A program made the translations under genes and the position numbers. 64,000 nucleotides of DNA from Bacteroides timonensis. Its GTDB lineage: Bacteria; Bacteroidota; Bacteroidia; Bacteroidales; Bacteroidaceae. The DNA is taken from NCBI RefSeq assembly GCF_000513195.1, contig NZ_CBVI010000134.1, positions 32,760-96,759 of the forward strand. The letters run 5' to 3'. Below the pieces are notes generated by a model, which ran no database searches, was not told the DNA's origin, and saw nothing but the letters and a program-made list of their open reading frames with translations. Below are positions 8,820 through 16,598 of this stretch, in pieces. Position 1 is the stretch's first letter, and the number at the start of each line of letters is the position of its first letter.

Positions 8820-11287
8820 ACAAATAATCCTCCTATTCTATAAATGACAAATGCCATTATCCACGCAAGCAACGTGGTATACACTGCCGTAAATAACGCC
8901 CATTTCCAACTACCGGATTCTTGCTTGATTGCTACAATCGTAGCTATACATGGGAAATAGATCAATACAAACACCATATAACAGAAAGCTACCAATGGCG
9001 TAATCGGAATACGTTCGGCAAGACTTACGGCATCTGCTTCAGCATCATTCGTATAAAGCACGCCCAGTGTACTTACCACTAATTCCTTAGCGCCCACACC
9101 TGAAAGTATACCGATACCAAGTTTCCAGTCAAAACCCAAAGGTACAATCACCGGCTCCATAGCCTTTCCTATCTGTCCGATGTAGGAATTCTCCTGTTGT
9201 TCGGCAACCGTTTCATACGCATCATGGTCAGGATAATATCCCAATGCCCATATTACGATGGAAGCTATCATGATAATACCTCCCATTTTACGAAGATATT
9301 GTGCACCCTTCTCCCACGTGTGACGGAAAATGGCTTTTGCTGTCGGTAAACGGTAAGGCGGAAGCTCCATTACGAACGGAGTATCATCCCCCTTCACCAG
9401 AAAACGGCTGAATAAACGCGCCAGCAATACCGCCAACAGGATACCTATTGAATATATTAATAACAGTATCAAACTACCATTGTTCGGAAAAAATGCACCT
9501 ACCAGCAACAAATAAATAGGCAGGCGGGCACTACATGACATCAACGGATTGACGAGCATGGTAATAAGTCGGCTTTTACGGTTCTCAATAGTGCGCGAAG
9601 CCATAATAGCAGGTACATTACATCCGAAACCCATAATCAGAGGAATGAAGGATTTACCATGCAACCCCATCTTATGCATAATCTTATCCATGATAAATGC
9701 AGCACGCGCCATATAACCGGAGTCTTCCATCAACGATATACAAAAATAAAGAATAAGAATGTTCGGCAGGAAGACAATCACACCACCAACACCACCTACA
9801 ATACCATCTACCAATAGATCTTTCAACGGTCCGTCCGCCATATTGGCATGTATAAAGTTGCCGAGGGTTTCTACCAGCCATTCGATACCCATCATCGGGT
9901 ATTCGCCAAGCACGAACGTCCCTTCGAACATGAGATACATGAACAGGAAGAAAATGGGGAATCCCCACACACGATGTGTTACAATGGAATCTATCACGCG
10001 TGTAGTATGTTCTTTATCCAAGTGATTATCCACAAAGGTTTCTTTCAGTGCACCGGATATAAAACCATATTTTGCATCGGTGATAGCCTGATCGCAATCC
10101 TCATTCAGCACGTCTCGGATACGGCGGCTTTCCTGATCACGGACATCTATGATTTCTTTGCCGTTGGGTAAAGTTTTAATCAGTGTTTCCAAATCCGTAT
10201 CATTCTCCAGAAGCTTGATGGCAAGAAAGCGGGTAGAATACTTATGACGGATACCCTCATTCTCACTAATCACCCGCTTCACCTCTTCAATGCTGCGTTC
10301 CAGTTCAGGACCGTGGTTAATGTGAATATGACGATAGAATCCATGATGACGTACTTCTTCTTCTTTATGAGCCCCACCGGTATAGCCGGGCACATACTCC
10401 CGATGCCATTCACGCAGGTCATTCAACACTTCTGCACGTACCTTGCCTTTCTGATCGAGGAAGTCGGCACCTTCGTAAATACTGATAACAACATGAAAAA
10501 GATCTTCGATGCCTTTGCCCGTACGCGAAACGGTAGGAACCATAGGAACACCAAAGAGTTCACTCAGTTTCATGTAATCCAGCGTGTTGCCGCTGGCTTC
10601 CAGTTCATCGTACATATTGAGAGCCATCACCATACGCACGTTCATGTCAATCAACTGGGTAGTGAGGTACAGATTACGTTCCAGATTGGACGAATCTACC
10701 ACATTGATAACAATGTCCGGTGTTTCATCAATAATATGATGACGGACATACATTTCTTCAGGACTATATGCTGATAGCGAATATGTACCGGGCAAATCGA
10801 CTATGCGGAAATGATAACCTTGAAAATTAAAGTAGCCTTCCTTGGCATCCACTGTAACCCCGCTGTAGTTACCAACGTGTTCGTGTGAACCGGAAGCAAT
10901 ATTAAACAGAGAAGTTTTCCCACAGTTTGGATTACCCACTAATGCAACATTAATGGTACGACGTTTACCGAGAGCGATACGTTTCAGTTCTTCTTCCCCC
11001 GGATAAATATCTTCACTCATTCCCGGATGATAATTCGGTTTTGTCACTTGCTCTTTCGCCTCATGTTCGCTGAGTATTTCAATCATCCCTGCCTCCTGTC
11101 GGCGCAAAGAGATTTCATACCCCATTACTTTGTATTTTATTGGATCTTTCAGCGGTGCATTCAGCAAAACCTCTACAGTCTTGCCTTTAATAAAGCCCAT
11201 TTCTACAATTCGTTTGCGGAAACCGCCATGCCCCAGTACTTTAACGATTACACCTTTTTCTCCAGTTTTTAATTCGGATAAACGCAT
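8816..11287 (-). CDS. feoB: Fused FeoA-FeoB ferrous iron transporter
   Basis: An inner-membrane Fe2+ uptake GTPase of 823 residues. Residues 1-75 form a FeoA SH3-like domain (MRLSELKTGEKGVIVKVLGH). The FeoB G domain follows, with P-loop GNPNCGKT at 118-125, switch region HVGNYSGVTVDAKEG, G3 DLPGTYSL and G4 NMYD. Membrane segments begin near residue 430. They include two gate-like repeats, GFGCNVPAIMASRTIENRKSRL and GVGAKELVVSTLGVLYT. Separate feoA and feoB genes are the norm in Proteobacteria; the fusion is typical of Bacteroides. It forms an operon with the downstream Cys-rich gene. A strong -33/-7 promoter lies upstream; no obvious Fur box is seen. Confidence 0.95.
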   Translation of the reverse strand: MRLSELKTGEKGVIVKVLGHGGFRKRIVEMGFIKGKTVEVLLNAPLKDPIKYKVMGYEISLRRQEAGMIEILSEHEAKEQVTKPNYHPGMSEDIYPGEEELKRIALGKRRTINVALVGNPNCGKTSLFNIASGSHEHVGNYSGVTVDAKEGYFNFQGYHFRIVDLPGTYSLSAYSPEEMYVRHHIIDETPDIVINVVDSSNLERNLYLTTQLIDMNVRMVMALNMYDELEASGNTLDYMKLSELFGVPMVPTVSRTGKGIEDLFHVVISIYEGADFLDQKGKVRAEVLNDLREWHREYVPGYTGGAHKEEEVRHHGFYRHIHINHGPELERSIEEVKRVISENEGIRHKYSTRFLAIKLLENDTDLETLIKTLPNGKEIIDVRDQESRRIRDVLNEDCDQAITDAKYGFISGALKETFVDNHLDKEHTTRVIDSIVTHRVWGFPIFFLFMYLMFEGTFVLGEYPMMGIEWLVETLGNFIHANMADGPLKDLLVDGIVGGVGGVIVFLPNILILYFCISLMEDSGYMARAAFIMDKIMHKMGLHGKSFIPLIMGFGCNVPAIMASRTIENRKSRLITMLVNPLMSCSARLPIYLLLVGAFFPNNGSLILLLIYSIGILLAVLLARLFSRFLVKGDDTPFVMELPPYRLPTAKAIFRHTWEKGAQYLRKMGGIIMIASIVIWALGYYPDHDAYETVAEQQENSYIGQIGKAMEPVIVPLGFDWKLGIGILSGVGAKELVVSTLGVLYTNDAEADAVSLAERIPITPLVAFCYMVFVLIYFPCIATIVAIKQESGSWKWALFTAVYTTLLAWIMAFVIYRIGGLFV

Positions 11288-11315
11288 AGTCTTCTCTCTT
11301 TCTTTAATTTGGATG

Positions 11316-11347
11316 CAAAGATAAATGATTTGTATTTAGCCTACAAA
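11316..11347 (-). promoter_or_regulatory. feo operon promoter (-33 and -7)
   Basis: Minus-strand TATCTTTG (11316-11323) with TTTG (11344-11347) exactly 20 nt upstream, a textbook Bacteroides -33/-7 pair. The ATG is about 28 nt from the box. Confidence 0.85.
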
Positions 11348-11434
11348 TTATTTAGATTGTTTTTAAATAAGGAGAAATATTCTCCATTCTCCACTTTGTT
11401 CCGAAGAATTAGAAAGAATTCAATTCGTTAATAT

Positions 11435-11442
11435 TATCTTTG
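11435..11442 (+). promoter_or_regulatory. -7 promoter element of tilS
   Basis: TATCTTTG ends only 7 nt before the tilS ATG at 11450, so the mRNA would have a leader of only a few nucleotides, or none. Confidence 0.8.
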
Positions 11443-11449
11443 CACCATT

Positions 11450-12757
11450 ATGAATATAAAGAAAATAGCGCAATACATTGATCAGGAGAAGCTTTTCACA
11501 CGAGAAGACAAAATACTGATAACATTGAGCGGTGGAGCGGACTCAGTAGCTTTGTTGCGTCTACTTCTTGATATGGGGTACACTTGTGAGGCGGCACATT
11601 GCAATTTCCATCTGCGGGGCGATGAGTCGGTTCGAGATGAAATGTTTGTCCGCGAACTATGCTTACAATTGAAAGTTCCATTACACATTCAACATTTCCA
11701 AACCACGGAAGAAGCGGAAAAGCGCCACATATCCATTGAAATGGCAGCACGGGAATTACGTTATGCCTGGTTTGAGCAGCTCCGTCTACAACAAGGGGCC
11801 GACGTCATCGCCGTGGCCCATCATAAAGATGATAGTGTAGAAACTCTCCTGCTCAACCTTATTCGTGGAACAGGCATCAACGGATTATTGGGTATCCGCC
11901 CCAAAAACGGAAACATTGTTCGCCCCTTGTTATGCCTCGACCGGAAAGAAATAACCGAATACCTACAAAAAATCGGACAATCTTACGTAACGGACAGCAC
12001 CAACCTGCAAGACGAATATACACGCAACAAGATACGCCTCAACCTTTTGCCCCTTATGCAGGAGATCAATCCCTCTGTAAAAGAAAGCCTTCTCCGCACC
12101 GCAGAACATCTGAATGATGCAGCTCTCTTATATAAGAAAGGTATAGAAGAAGGTAAGCAGAAAGTGCAAACCGAACAAGGTATCCTAATCAGTGCTTTGT
12201 TCCAAGAACCTGCACCGGAAACTTTATTATTTGAGATCTTATCTCCATTAGGATTCAACGGTGCACAGATCAAAGATATTTTCACCTCCCTGAATGGGCA
12301 ACCGGGAAAGATATTCCTTAGCGGAGAATGGCGCGTGATTAAAGATCGGGAGCTTCTACTGTTAGAACCGGTCTGTTCAGAAGATGTTTCAACAGTCTTT
12401 TCTCCAGATGATCCTGCCCTGCCCTTTCGTCTGACAATGGAAGAACTAAAAATCACGGATGATTTCGTCATTCCACGCGACCGAAACACTGCCTGCTTTG
12501 ATGCGGACAAACTAAAACAACCTCTCACTGTCAGACGTTGCCGACAAGGCGACACATTCGTTCCTTTTGGTATGACCGGACGAAAAAAGGTCAGTGATTA
12601 CCTTACTGATCGAAAATTCTCCCTTTCCCGCAAAGAGCAACAATGGGTGCTTTGCAGTGGTTCCCACATCATTTGGTTGATAGGCGAACGTACTGATAAT
12701 CGTTTCAGAATAGACGCCCAAACACGGAAAGTTGTTATTCTGAAGTTTATTCCTTGA
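11450..12757 (+). CDS. tilS: tRNA(Ile)-lysidine synthase
   Basis: An ATP-dependent enzyme that converts C34 of the CAU-anticodon isoleucine tRNA to lysidine, switching its specificity from AUG to AUA; essential and cytosolic. The PP-loop SGGADS is at residues 27-32 (KILITLSGGADSVALLRLLL). It is followed by AAHCNFHLRGDES and the family motif AVAHHKDDSVETLLLNLIRG. The C-terminal substrate-binding domain ends with the typical QPLTVRRCRQGDTFVPFGM region. At 435 residues it is normal for the long form. It is monocistronic and followed by a strong palindromic repeat that can act as terminator. The start is set by the promoter position. Confidence 0.95.
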   Translation: MNIKKIAQYIDQEKLFTREDKILITLSGGADSVALLRLLLDMGYTCEAAHCNFHLRGDESVRDEMFVRELCLQLKVPLHIQHFQTTEEAEKRHISIEMAARELRYAWFEQLRLQQGADVIAVAHHKDDSVETLLLNLIRGTGINGLLGIRPKNGNIVRPLLCLDRKEITEYLQKIGQSYVTDSTNLQDEYTRNKIRLNLLPLMQEINPSVKESLLRTAEHLNDAALLYKKGIEEGKQKVQTEQGILISALFQEPAPETLLFEILSPLGFNGAQIKDIFTSLNGQPGKIFLSGEWRVIKDRELLLLEPVCSEDVSTVFSPDDPALPFRLTMEELKITDDFVIPRDRNTACFDADKLKQPLTVRRCRQGDTFVPFGMTGRKKVSDYLTDRKFSLSRKEQQWVLCSGSHIIWLIGERTDNRFRIDAQTRKVVILKFIP

Positions 12758-12776
12758 TTGTAGGGTTATGAATTCA

Positions 12777-12870
12777 TTCACCACAGAGTAACACAGAGTT
12801 TCACAGAGTTTAATCAATTTGAAATCAAAAGAATAGAACTCCGTGAAACTCTGTGTTACTCTGTGGTGAA
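12777..12870 (+). repeat. Palindromic repeat X, copy 1
   Basis: Two arms form a 28-bp perfect stem: 12777-12804 and 12843-12870, beginning TTCACCACAGAGTAACACAG. The loop is AT-rich. The element lies just after tilS and is related to copy 2 at 13178-13259, which shares flanking CTATGAATTCATT-type sequence. It probably acts as a REP/BIME-like dispersed element and a structural terminator. Confidence 0.85.
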
Positions 12871-12880
12871 AAACTCATTA

Positions 12881-13170
12881 CCGGACGGTTATGAACAAAA
12901 CGATAATCCGATATGATAAACGCCTTCAATATGAATAATAAATATTTATAAAACAAAACATTTGCGAGATCAGTCGCATACTTAGGGGGGTCTCAGTATG
13001 ATACTTAGGGTATCTCAGTATCATATTGAGGTACCCTAAGTATGATACTGAGATACCCTGATTATAACATACCTGATAATCAAGCATTTATAAATCCCTT
13101 TTTTAGTGATTATAAATTAGGACAAACAAACTATTAAAACAATGAATTAATTCGTTTCTGTCGGGCTATG
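12881..13170 (+). repeat. Dispersed repeat Y, copy A
   Basis: A ~290-bp element whose sequence recurs, inverted, at 56041-56326 with roughly 85-90% identity by eye. It contains a core of four 22-bp units built on the palindrome AGTATGATACT (clear copies at 12995, 13017 and 13039, and a diverged one at 12972). The core is flanked by AT-rich arms (AATAATAAATATTTATAAAA on the left). No ORF is present. It sits between the two X repeats, between convergent tilS and the EFR1 gene. Confidence 0.85.
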
Positions 13171-13177
13171 AATTCAT

Positions 13178-13259
13178 TCACCACAGAGTAACACAGAGCG
13201 ACACAGAGTTTAATTAATTTAAAATCAAAAGAATTAAACCCTGTGTTACTCTGTGGTGA
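13178..13259 (+). repeat. Palindromic repeat X, copy 2
   Basis: A 19-bp perfect stem: 13178-13196 (TCACCACAGAGTAACACAG) and 13241-13259. It is a shorter, diverged relative of copy 1, located immediately downstream of the EFR1-ferredoxin stop codon. Confidence 0.85.
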
Positions 13260-13265
13260 TTAAAA

Positions 13266-14096
13266 CTATAAAATAATCCGGTCCTCTTTCTGCCGCACAA
13301 AGCAGTCTGAAAGCAATGAAGCAAACGGAGTATCATACGTCCGCGCCTTGAACGAACATCCTTTGACGCATGCGCAACACTTTATGCACTTTTCGGCAAT
13401 CGTATTACATTCGTCACCTTTCAGAATAGCTCCCGAAGGACAATGTACAGCGCAAACGCCACAATGCGTGCAAAGTTCCGCATTCACTTCCGGTACACGC
13501 GGCAAAGGAATACCACTTTTACGCAACTTTATCACCCGGCGCAGAAACTTGAACAAAGGCAGAAAAGGCTGGCGCGGGCGCTGAATACGGTTCACATCCA
13601 CCGGATACAGGTGCTCCATATCAACGGCGGCATTTATTTTCGTCCGTATCTTCGCACCAAATTCCTCCGCATATTGCAAATCATTTGCATCCGGACGCCC
13701 TGGGGCTATTGGGTTTTGTTCCGTACTATACGAATGTTCTCCCACAAAAGTAGCCCCGGCAATAACTTTGAAGCCCTGAGCAGAAGCAAATGCGTCCAAT
13801 TCTATCAAAGCCTTTTCATACGCGCGGTTACCATAGACTACTACCAGCACAACCGGAGATCCCGATGCACGAATACCCTGCAAACGCTCCATAGCCAAAG
13901 GAGCTACCTTGCCGCCATACACCGGCACAGCAATAACAGTCAGTGTATTCTCCGGAATATCTACCTCAGCAGCATGCAGTGTTAAATTAGTAGTAACAAC
14001 ATTTGTTAGTCCTGTTCCGCGAACAATTGCCTCGCCAACTTGTTTAGAAGTACGAGTAGGCGAAAAATAGATGAAATGAACTTCGTTTATATCCAT
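13266..14096 (-). CDS. EFR1-family flavodoxin-ferredoxin protein
   Basis: A 276-residue cytosolic redox protein. The N-terminal flavodoxin-like domain begins MDINEVHFIYFSPTRTSKQV and contains the putative FMN-phosphate loop SPTRTSK and PVYGGKVAPLAMERL. The C-terminal module has two 4Fe-4S motifs, CTHCGVCAVHCPSGA and CIKCCACVKGCSFKA. This is the EFR1 arrangement common in anaerobes; the electron partner is unknown. The open frame extends upstream to 14375, but those residues lack similarity and overlap the rho promoter. The start at 14096 matches the flavodoxin fold and a -7 box at 14128-14135. It is divergent from rho. Confidence 0.9.
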   Translation of the reverse strand: MDINEVHFIYFSPTRTSKQVGEAIVRGTGLTNVVTTNLTLHAAEVDIPENTLTVIAVPVYGGKVAPLAMERLQGIRASGSPVVLVVVYGNRAYEKALIELDAFASAQGFKVIAGATFVGEHSYSTEQNPIAPGRPDANDLQYAEEFGAKIRTKINAAVDMEHLYPVDVNRIQRPRQPFLPLFKFLRRVIKLRKSGIPLPRVPEVNAELCTHCGVCAVHCPSGAILKGDECNTIAEKCIKCCACVKGCSFKARTYDTPFASLLSDCFVRQKEDRIIL

Positions 14097-14127
14097 AAAT
14101 ATATGCGTTTTTTCTTGGTTTATCAAG

Positions 14128-14135
14128 CAAAGATA
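14128..14135 (-). promoter_or_regulatory. -7 promoter element of the EFR1 gene
   Basis: TATCTTTG on the minus strand, 31 nt upstream of the ATG at 14096. Confidence 0.75.
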
Positions 14136-14188
14136 AAGTTTTAAAATTAAAAAAAAGACGAATTGTTTATGAAACCAAAAATATTTAT

Positions 14189-14196
14189 TACCTTTG
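14189..14196 (+). promoter_or_regulatory. -7 promoter element of rho
   Basis: TACCTTTG; initiation near 14203 would give a ~185-nt 5' leader before the rho ATG at 14387. Confidence 0.75.
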
Positions 14197-14202
14197 CACC
14201 GT

Positions 14203-14386
14203 TGAAACATTCTGTAAACTCCTAAGTGCGGGTAGCTAACAGTTTTCCGGTTCAATAATAAATATCCCATAATCATTATATTAAATAAAGGTATATTTGC
14301 CACGTTGCTTGTGACGACAACCGCAGCCGTGTGAACATATCTGTCCAATAACAAAAGAAATTTTAAACCATTCACATATATACTGT
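14203..14386 (+). other. Long 5' leader of rho
   Basis: About 184 nt without an ORF between the inferred start site and the rho ATG. It includes a GC-richer block near 14300-14335 (CACGTTGCTTGTGACGACAA). Rho is autoregulated through its leader in other bacteria, so this leader may be a Rho-sensing or structured region. That is inference; I cannot fold it here. Confidence 0.4.
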
Positions 14387-16456
14387 ATGTATAATATCAT
14401 TCAATTGAACGACAAAAATTTGTCGGAACTTCAATCTATTGCCCAAGAACTGGGTATTAAAAAGACAGACTCACTAAAAAAAGAAGAACTTGTTTACAAG
14501 ATACTTGATGAACAAGCCATCGCAGGTGCTACCAAAAAGGTTGCCGCTGAAAAGCTGAAAGAAGAGCGTAAAGTGGACAGACAACAGAAACGCACCCGCG
14601 TGACCGTAAAAAAAGAGAGTACTGACAAAGTCTTCACCGCCAACAAAAATGGTGACCTCACTAAGGCAAAAGCGGAAGCCACTGTTGCAGCAGCCAAGGT
14701 ACAACCTGTAGCAGAGGCAGCAAAAGCCCCGGTAGCAGAGAAAGCTCCTGAAATAGTTGCAACCACCACCGTAGCCACTCCCGAAAAAGCTGAAGACTCT
14801 ACCTCCCCGAAACGTAAACCGGGACGTCCTCGCAAAGTCAAGACGGAAGAAAAAGCTCCCATACCTGCACCTGTGCCTGTCGCAAAAAAGGAAGAGCCTA
14901 AAAAAGCTGAACCGGAATTGAGTTTTGAGCCCGAAACACCTAAAGTAGTTAAGAAAGTCGTAATAGAGGACAGCCCTATCTTATCAGAACCCGAAGATGA
15001 CTTCATTCCCATCGAAGATCTCCCGACTGAGAAAATAGAACTCCCTTCAGAACTGCTGGGCAAATTCGAAGCTACCAAAGCCGAGACTCCCGTAACACCC
15101 GTAACAGAACCCACACCTGCTATTGCACAACGCCCACGCCTTCGTCCTCGCGACAATAATAACACTCCTTATAACAATAACAATAACAATAACAATAACA
15201 ACAACAACAATAATAATCGTAACAACAACCCGCGTCCTGTTCAGCAGCAACGTCCCGCACAACAAAATGCCGGTGATAACTATGCTCCTGTGCAAGAACG
15301 CAGACCGGTAATTGAGCGTGAAAAAGTATACGAATTCGACGATATCCTGACCGGTACCGGCGTACTGGAAATCATGCAGGATGGTTACGGATTCCTTCGT
15401 TCTTCCGACTATAATTACCTTTCTTCACCGGATGATATTTATGTATCGCAATCTCAAATCAAGCTGTTTGGTCTGAAAACCGGTGATGTTGTAGAAGGTG
15501 TAATCCGTCCTCCCAAAGAAGGTGAGAAATATTTCCCATTAGTAAAAGTGGAACAAATCAATGGACGTGACCCGGCTTTCGTACGTGATCGCGTACCATT
15601 TGAGCACCTCACGCCATTATTCCCCGACGAAAAATTCAGATTGTGCAAAGGTGGCTATTCAGACTCTATGTCAGCTCGTGTAGTAGACCTTTTTGCTCCT
15701 ATCGGTAAAGGCCAGCGTGCATTGATCGTGGCACAACCTAAAACCGGTAAGACCATATTGATGAAAGATATAGCCAATGCTATCGCAGCAAATCATCCGG
15801 AAGTCTACATGATCATGTTGCTTATCGACGAACGCCCGGAAGAAGTAACCGACATGGCACGTACCGTAAATGCCGAAGTGATTGCCTCAACTTTTGATGA
15901 ACCGGCCGAACGCCACGTAAAGATTGCAGGTATCGTACTGGAGAAAGCAAAGAGACTTGTAGAATGTGGCCATGATGTCGTTATCTTCCTGGATTCTATC
16001 ACCCGTCTGGCACGTGCTTACAATACGGTATCCCCGGCTTCCGGCAAAGTTCTTTCAGGTGGTGTGGACGCCAATGCACTACACAAGCCCAAACGTTTCT
16101 TCGGTGCCGCCCGTAATATTGAAAATGGTGGCTCACTCACTATCCTGGCTACTGCATTGATTGATACCGGTTCTAAAATGGACGAAGTTATCTTCGAAGA
16201 ATTCAAAGGTACAGGTAACATGGAGTTGCAACTCGACCGCAACCTGTCCAACAAACGTATTTTCCCTGCAGTCAATATTGTTGCTTCCAGCACTCGTCGC
16301 GATGATCTGTTGCAGGATAAGCAAACATTGGATCGCATGTGGATACTCCGCAAATATCTGGCTGATATGAACCCGATAGAAGCTATGGATTTCGTAAAAG
16401 ATCGTATGGAAAAAACCAAAGACAACGACGAATTCCTAATGAGTATGAACAGCTAA
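14387..16456 (+). CDS. rho: Transcription termination factor Rho with long disordered insert
   Basis: An ATP-dependent RNA translocase that terminates transcription. Of 689 residues, compared with ~420 in E. coli, the extra length lies between the N-terminal helix bundle (LSELQSIAQELGIKK, residues 12-26) and the RNA-binding cold-shock-like domain (GTGVLEIMQDGYGFLRSSDY, about 324-343). The insert (about 50-315) is rich in Lys, Glu, Ala, Pro and Val with an AT-hook-like KRKPGRPRK and an Asn tract at about 256-283. The ATPase core has Walker A AQPKTGKT, MLLIDERPEEVTDM, and the conserved ASTFDEPAERH. In Bacteroides thetaiotaomicron such an Rho insert has been reported to drive phase separation important in the gut. 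It is monocistronic, with a strong terminator downstream. Confidence 0.97.
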   Translation: MYNIIQLNDKNLSELQSIAQELGIKKTDSLKKEELVYKILDEQAIAGATKKVAAEKLKEERKVDRQQKRTRVTVKKESTDKVFTANKNGDLTKAKAEATVAAAKVQPVAEAAKAPVAEKAPEIVATTTVATPEKAEDSTSPKRKPGRPRKVKTEEKAPIPAPVPVAKKEEPKKAEPELSFEPETPKVVKKVVIEDSPILSEPEDDFIPIEDLPTEKIELPSELLGKFEATKAETPVTPVTEPTPAIAQRPRLRPRDNNNTPYNNNNNNNNNNNNNNNRNNNPRPVQQQRPAQQNAGDNYAPVQERRPVIEREKVYEFDDILTGTGVLEIMQDGYGFLRSSDYNYLSSPDDIYVSQSQIKLFGLKTGDVVEGVIRPPKEGEKYFPLVKVEQINGRDPAFVRDRVPFEHLTPLFPDEKFRLCKGGYSDSMSARVVDLFAPIGKGQRALIVAQPKTGKTILMKDIANAIAANHPEVYMIMLLIDERPEEVTDMARTVNAEVIASTFDEPAERHVKIAGIVLEKAKRLVECGHDVVIFLDSITRLARAYNTVSPASGKVLSGGVDANALHKPKRFFGAARNIENGGSLTILATALIDTGSKMDEVIFEEFKGTGNMELQLDRNLSNKRIFPAVNIVASSTRRDDLLQDKQTLDRMWILRKYLADMNPIEAMDFVKDRMEKTKDNDEFLMSMNS
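15152..15234 (+). repeat. Coding microsatellite (AAY)n in rho
   Basis: A run of AAT/AAC codons, largely alternating as AATAAC hexamers, encoding the Asn tract in Rho. It is in frame, so slippage would change tract length without breaking the gene. Confidence 0.85.
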
Positions 16457-16503
16457 AACTGAAGTCAAAGGATATAATCAACAAGAAATAGGATTAAATA
16501 TAC

Positions 16504-16541
16504 AAAAAGGACGAGACATTTTCGGATATCTCGTCCTTTTT
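16504..16541 (+). terminator. Terminator of rho
   Basis: 13-bp stem AAAAAGGACGAGA (16504-16516) / TCTCGTCCTTTTT (16529-16541), running into T residues. Confidence 0.9.
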
Positions 16542-16544
16542 AGT

Positions 16545-16552
16545 TATTTTTG
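16545..16552 (+). promoter_or_regulatory. -7 promoter element of the TPR-kinase pair
   Basis: TATTTTTG fits TAnnTTTG and lies about 47 nt upstream of the GTG start at 16599. Confidence 0.5.
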
Positions 16553-16598
16553 TCGCAATTAGTCATATGCCATTGTATAAAACGTATTAGTTAATAAA

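Noticed and set aside
10244..10774. 176-codon ORF antisense to feoB and other long antisense frames, such as 11983-12555, 14494-15165 and 35172-36035
   Set aside because: They are shadows of well-supported genes, with biased composition and no promoter.
12777..13259. Palindrome cluster as an IS or CRISPR
   Set aside because: No transposase, no regular spacers; the units are palindromes of different types.
14097..14375. 93-residue N-terminal extension of the EFR1 protein
   Set aside because: It lies over the rho promoter and contains no domain; the flavodoxin domain starts cleanly at 14096 with its own -7 box.
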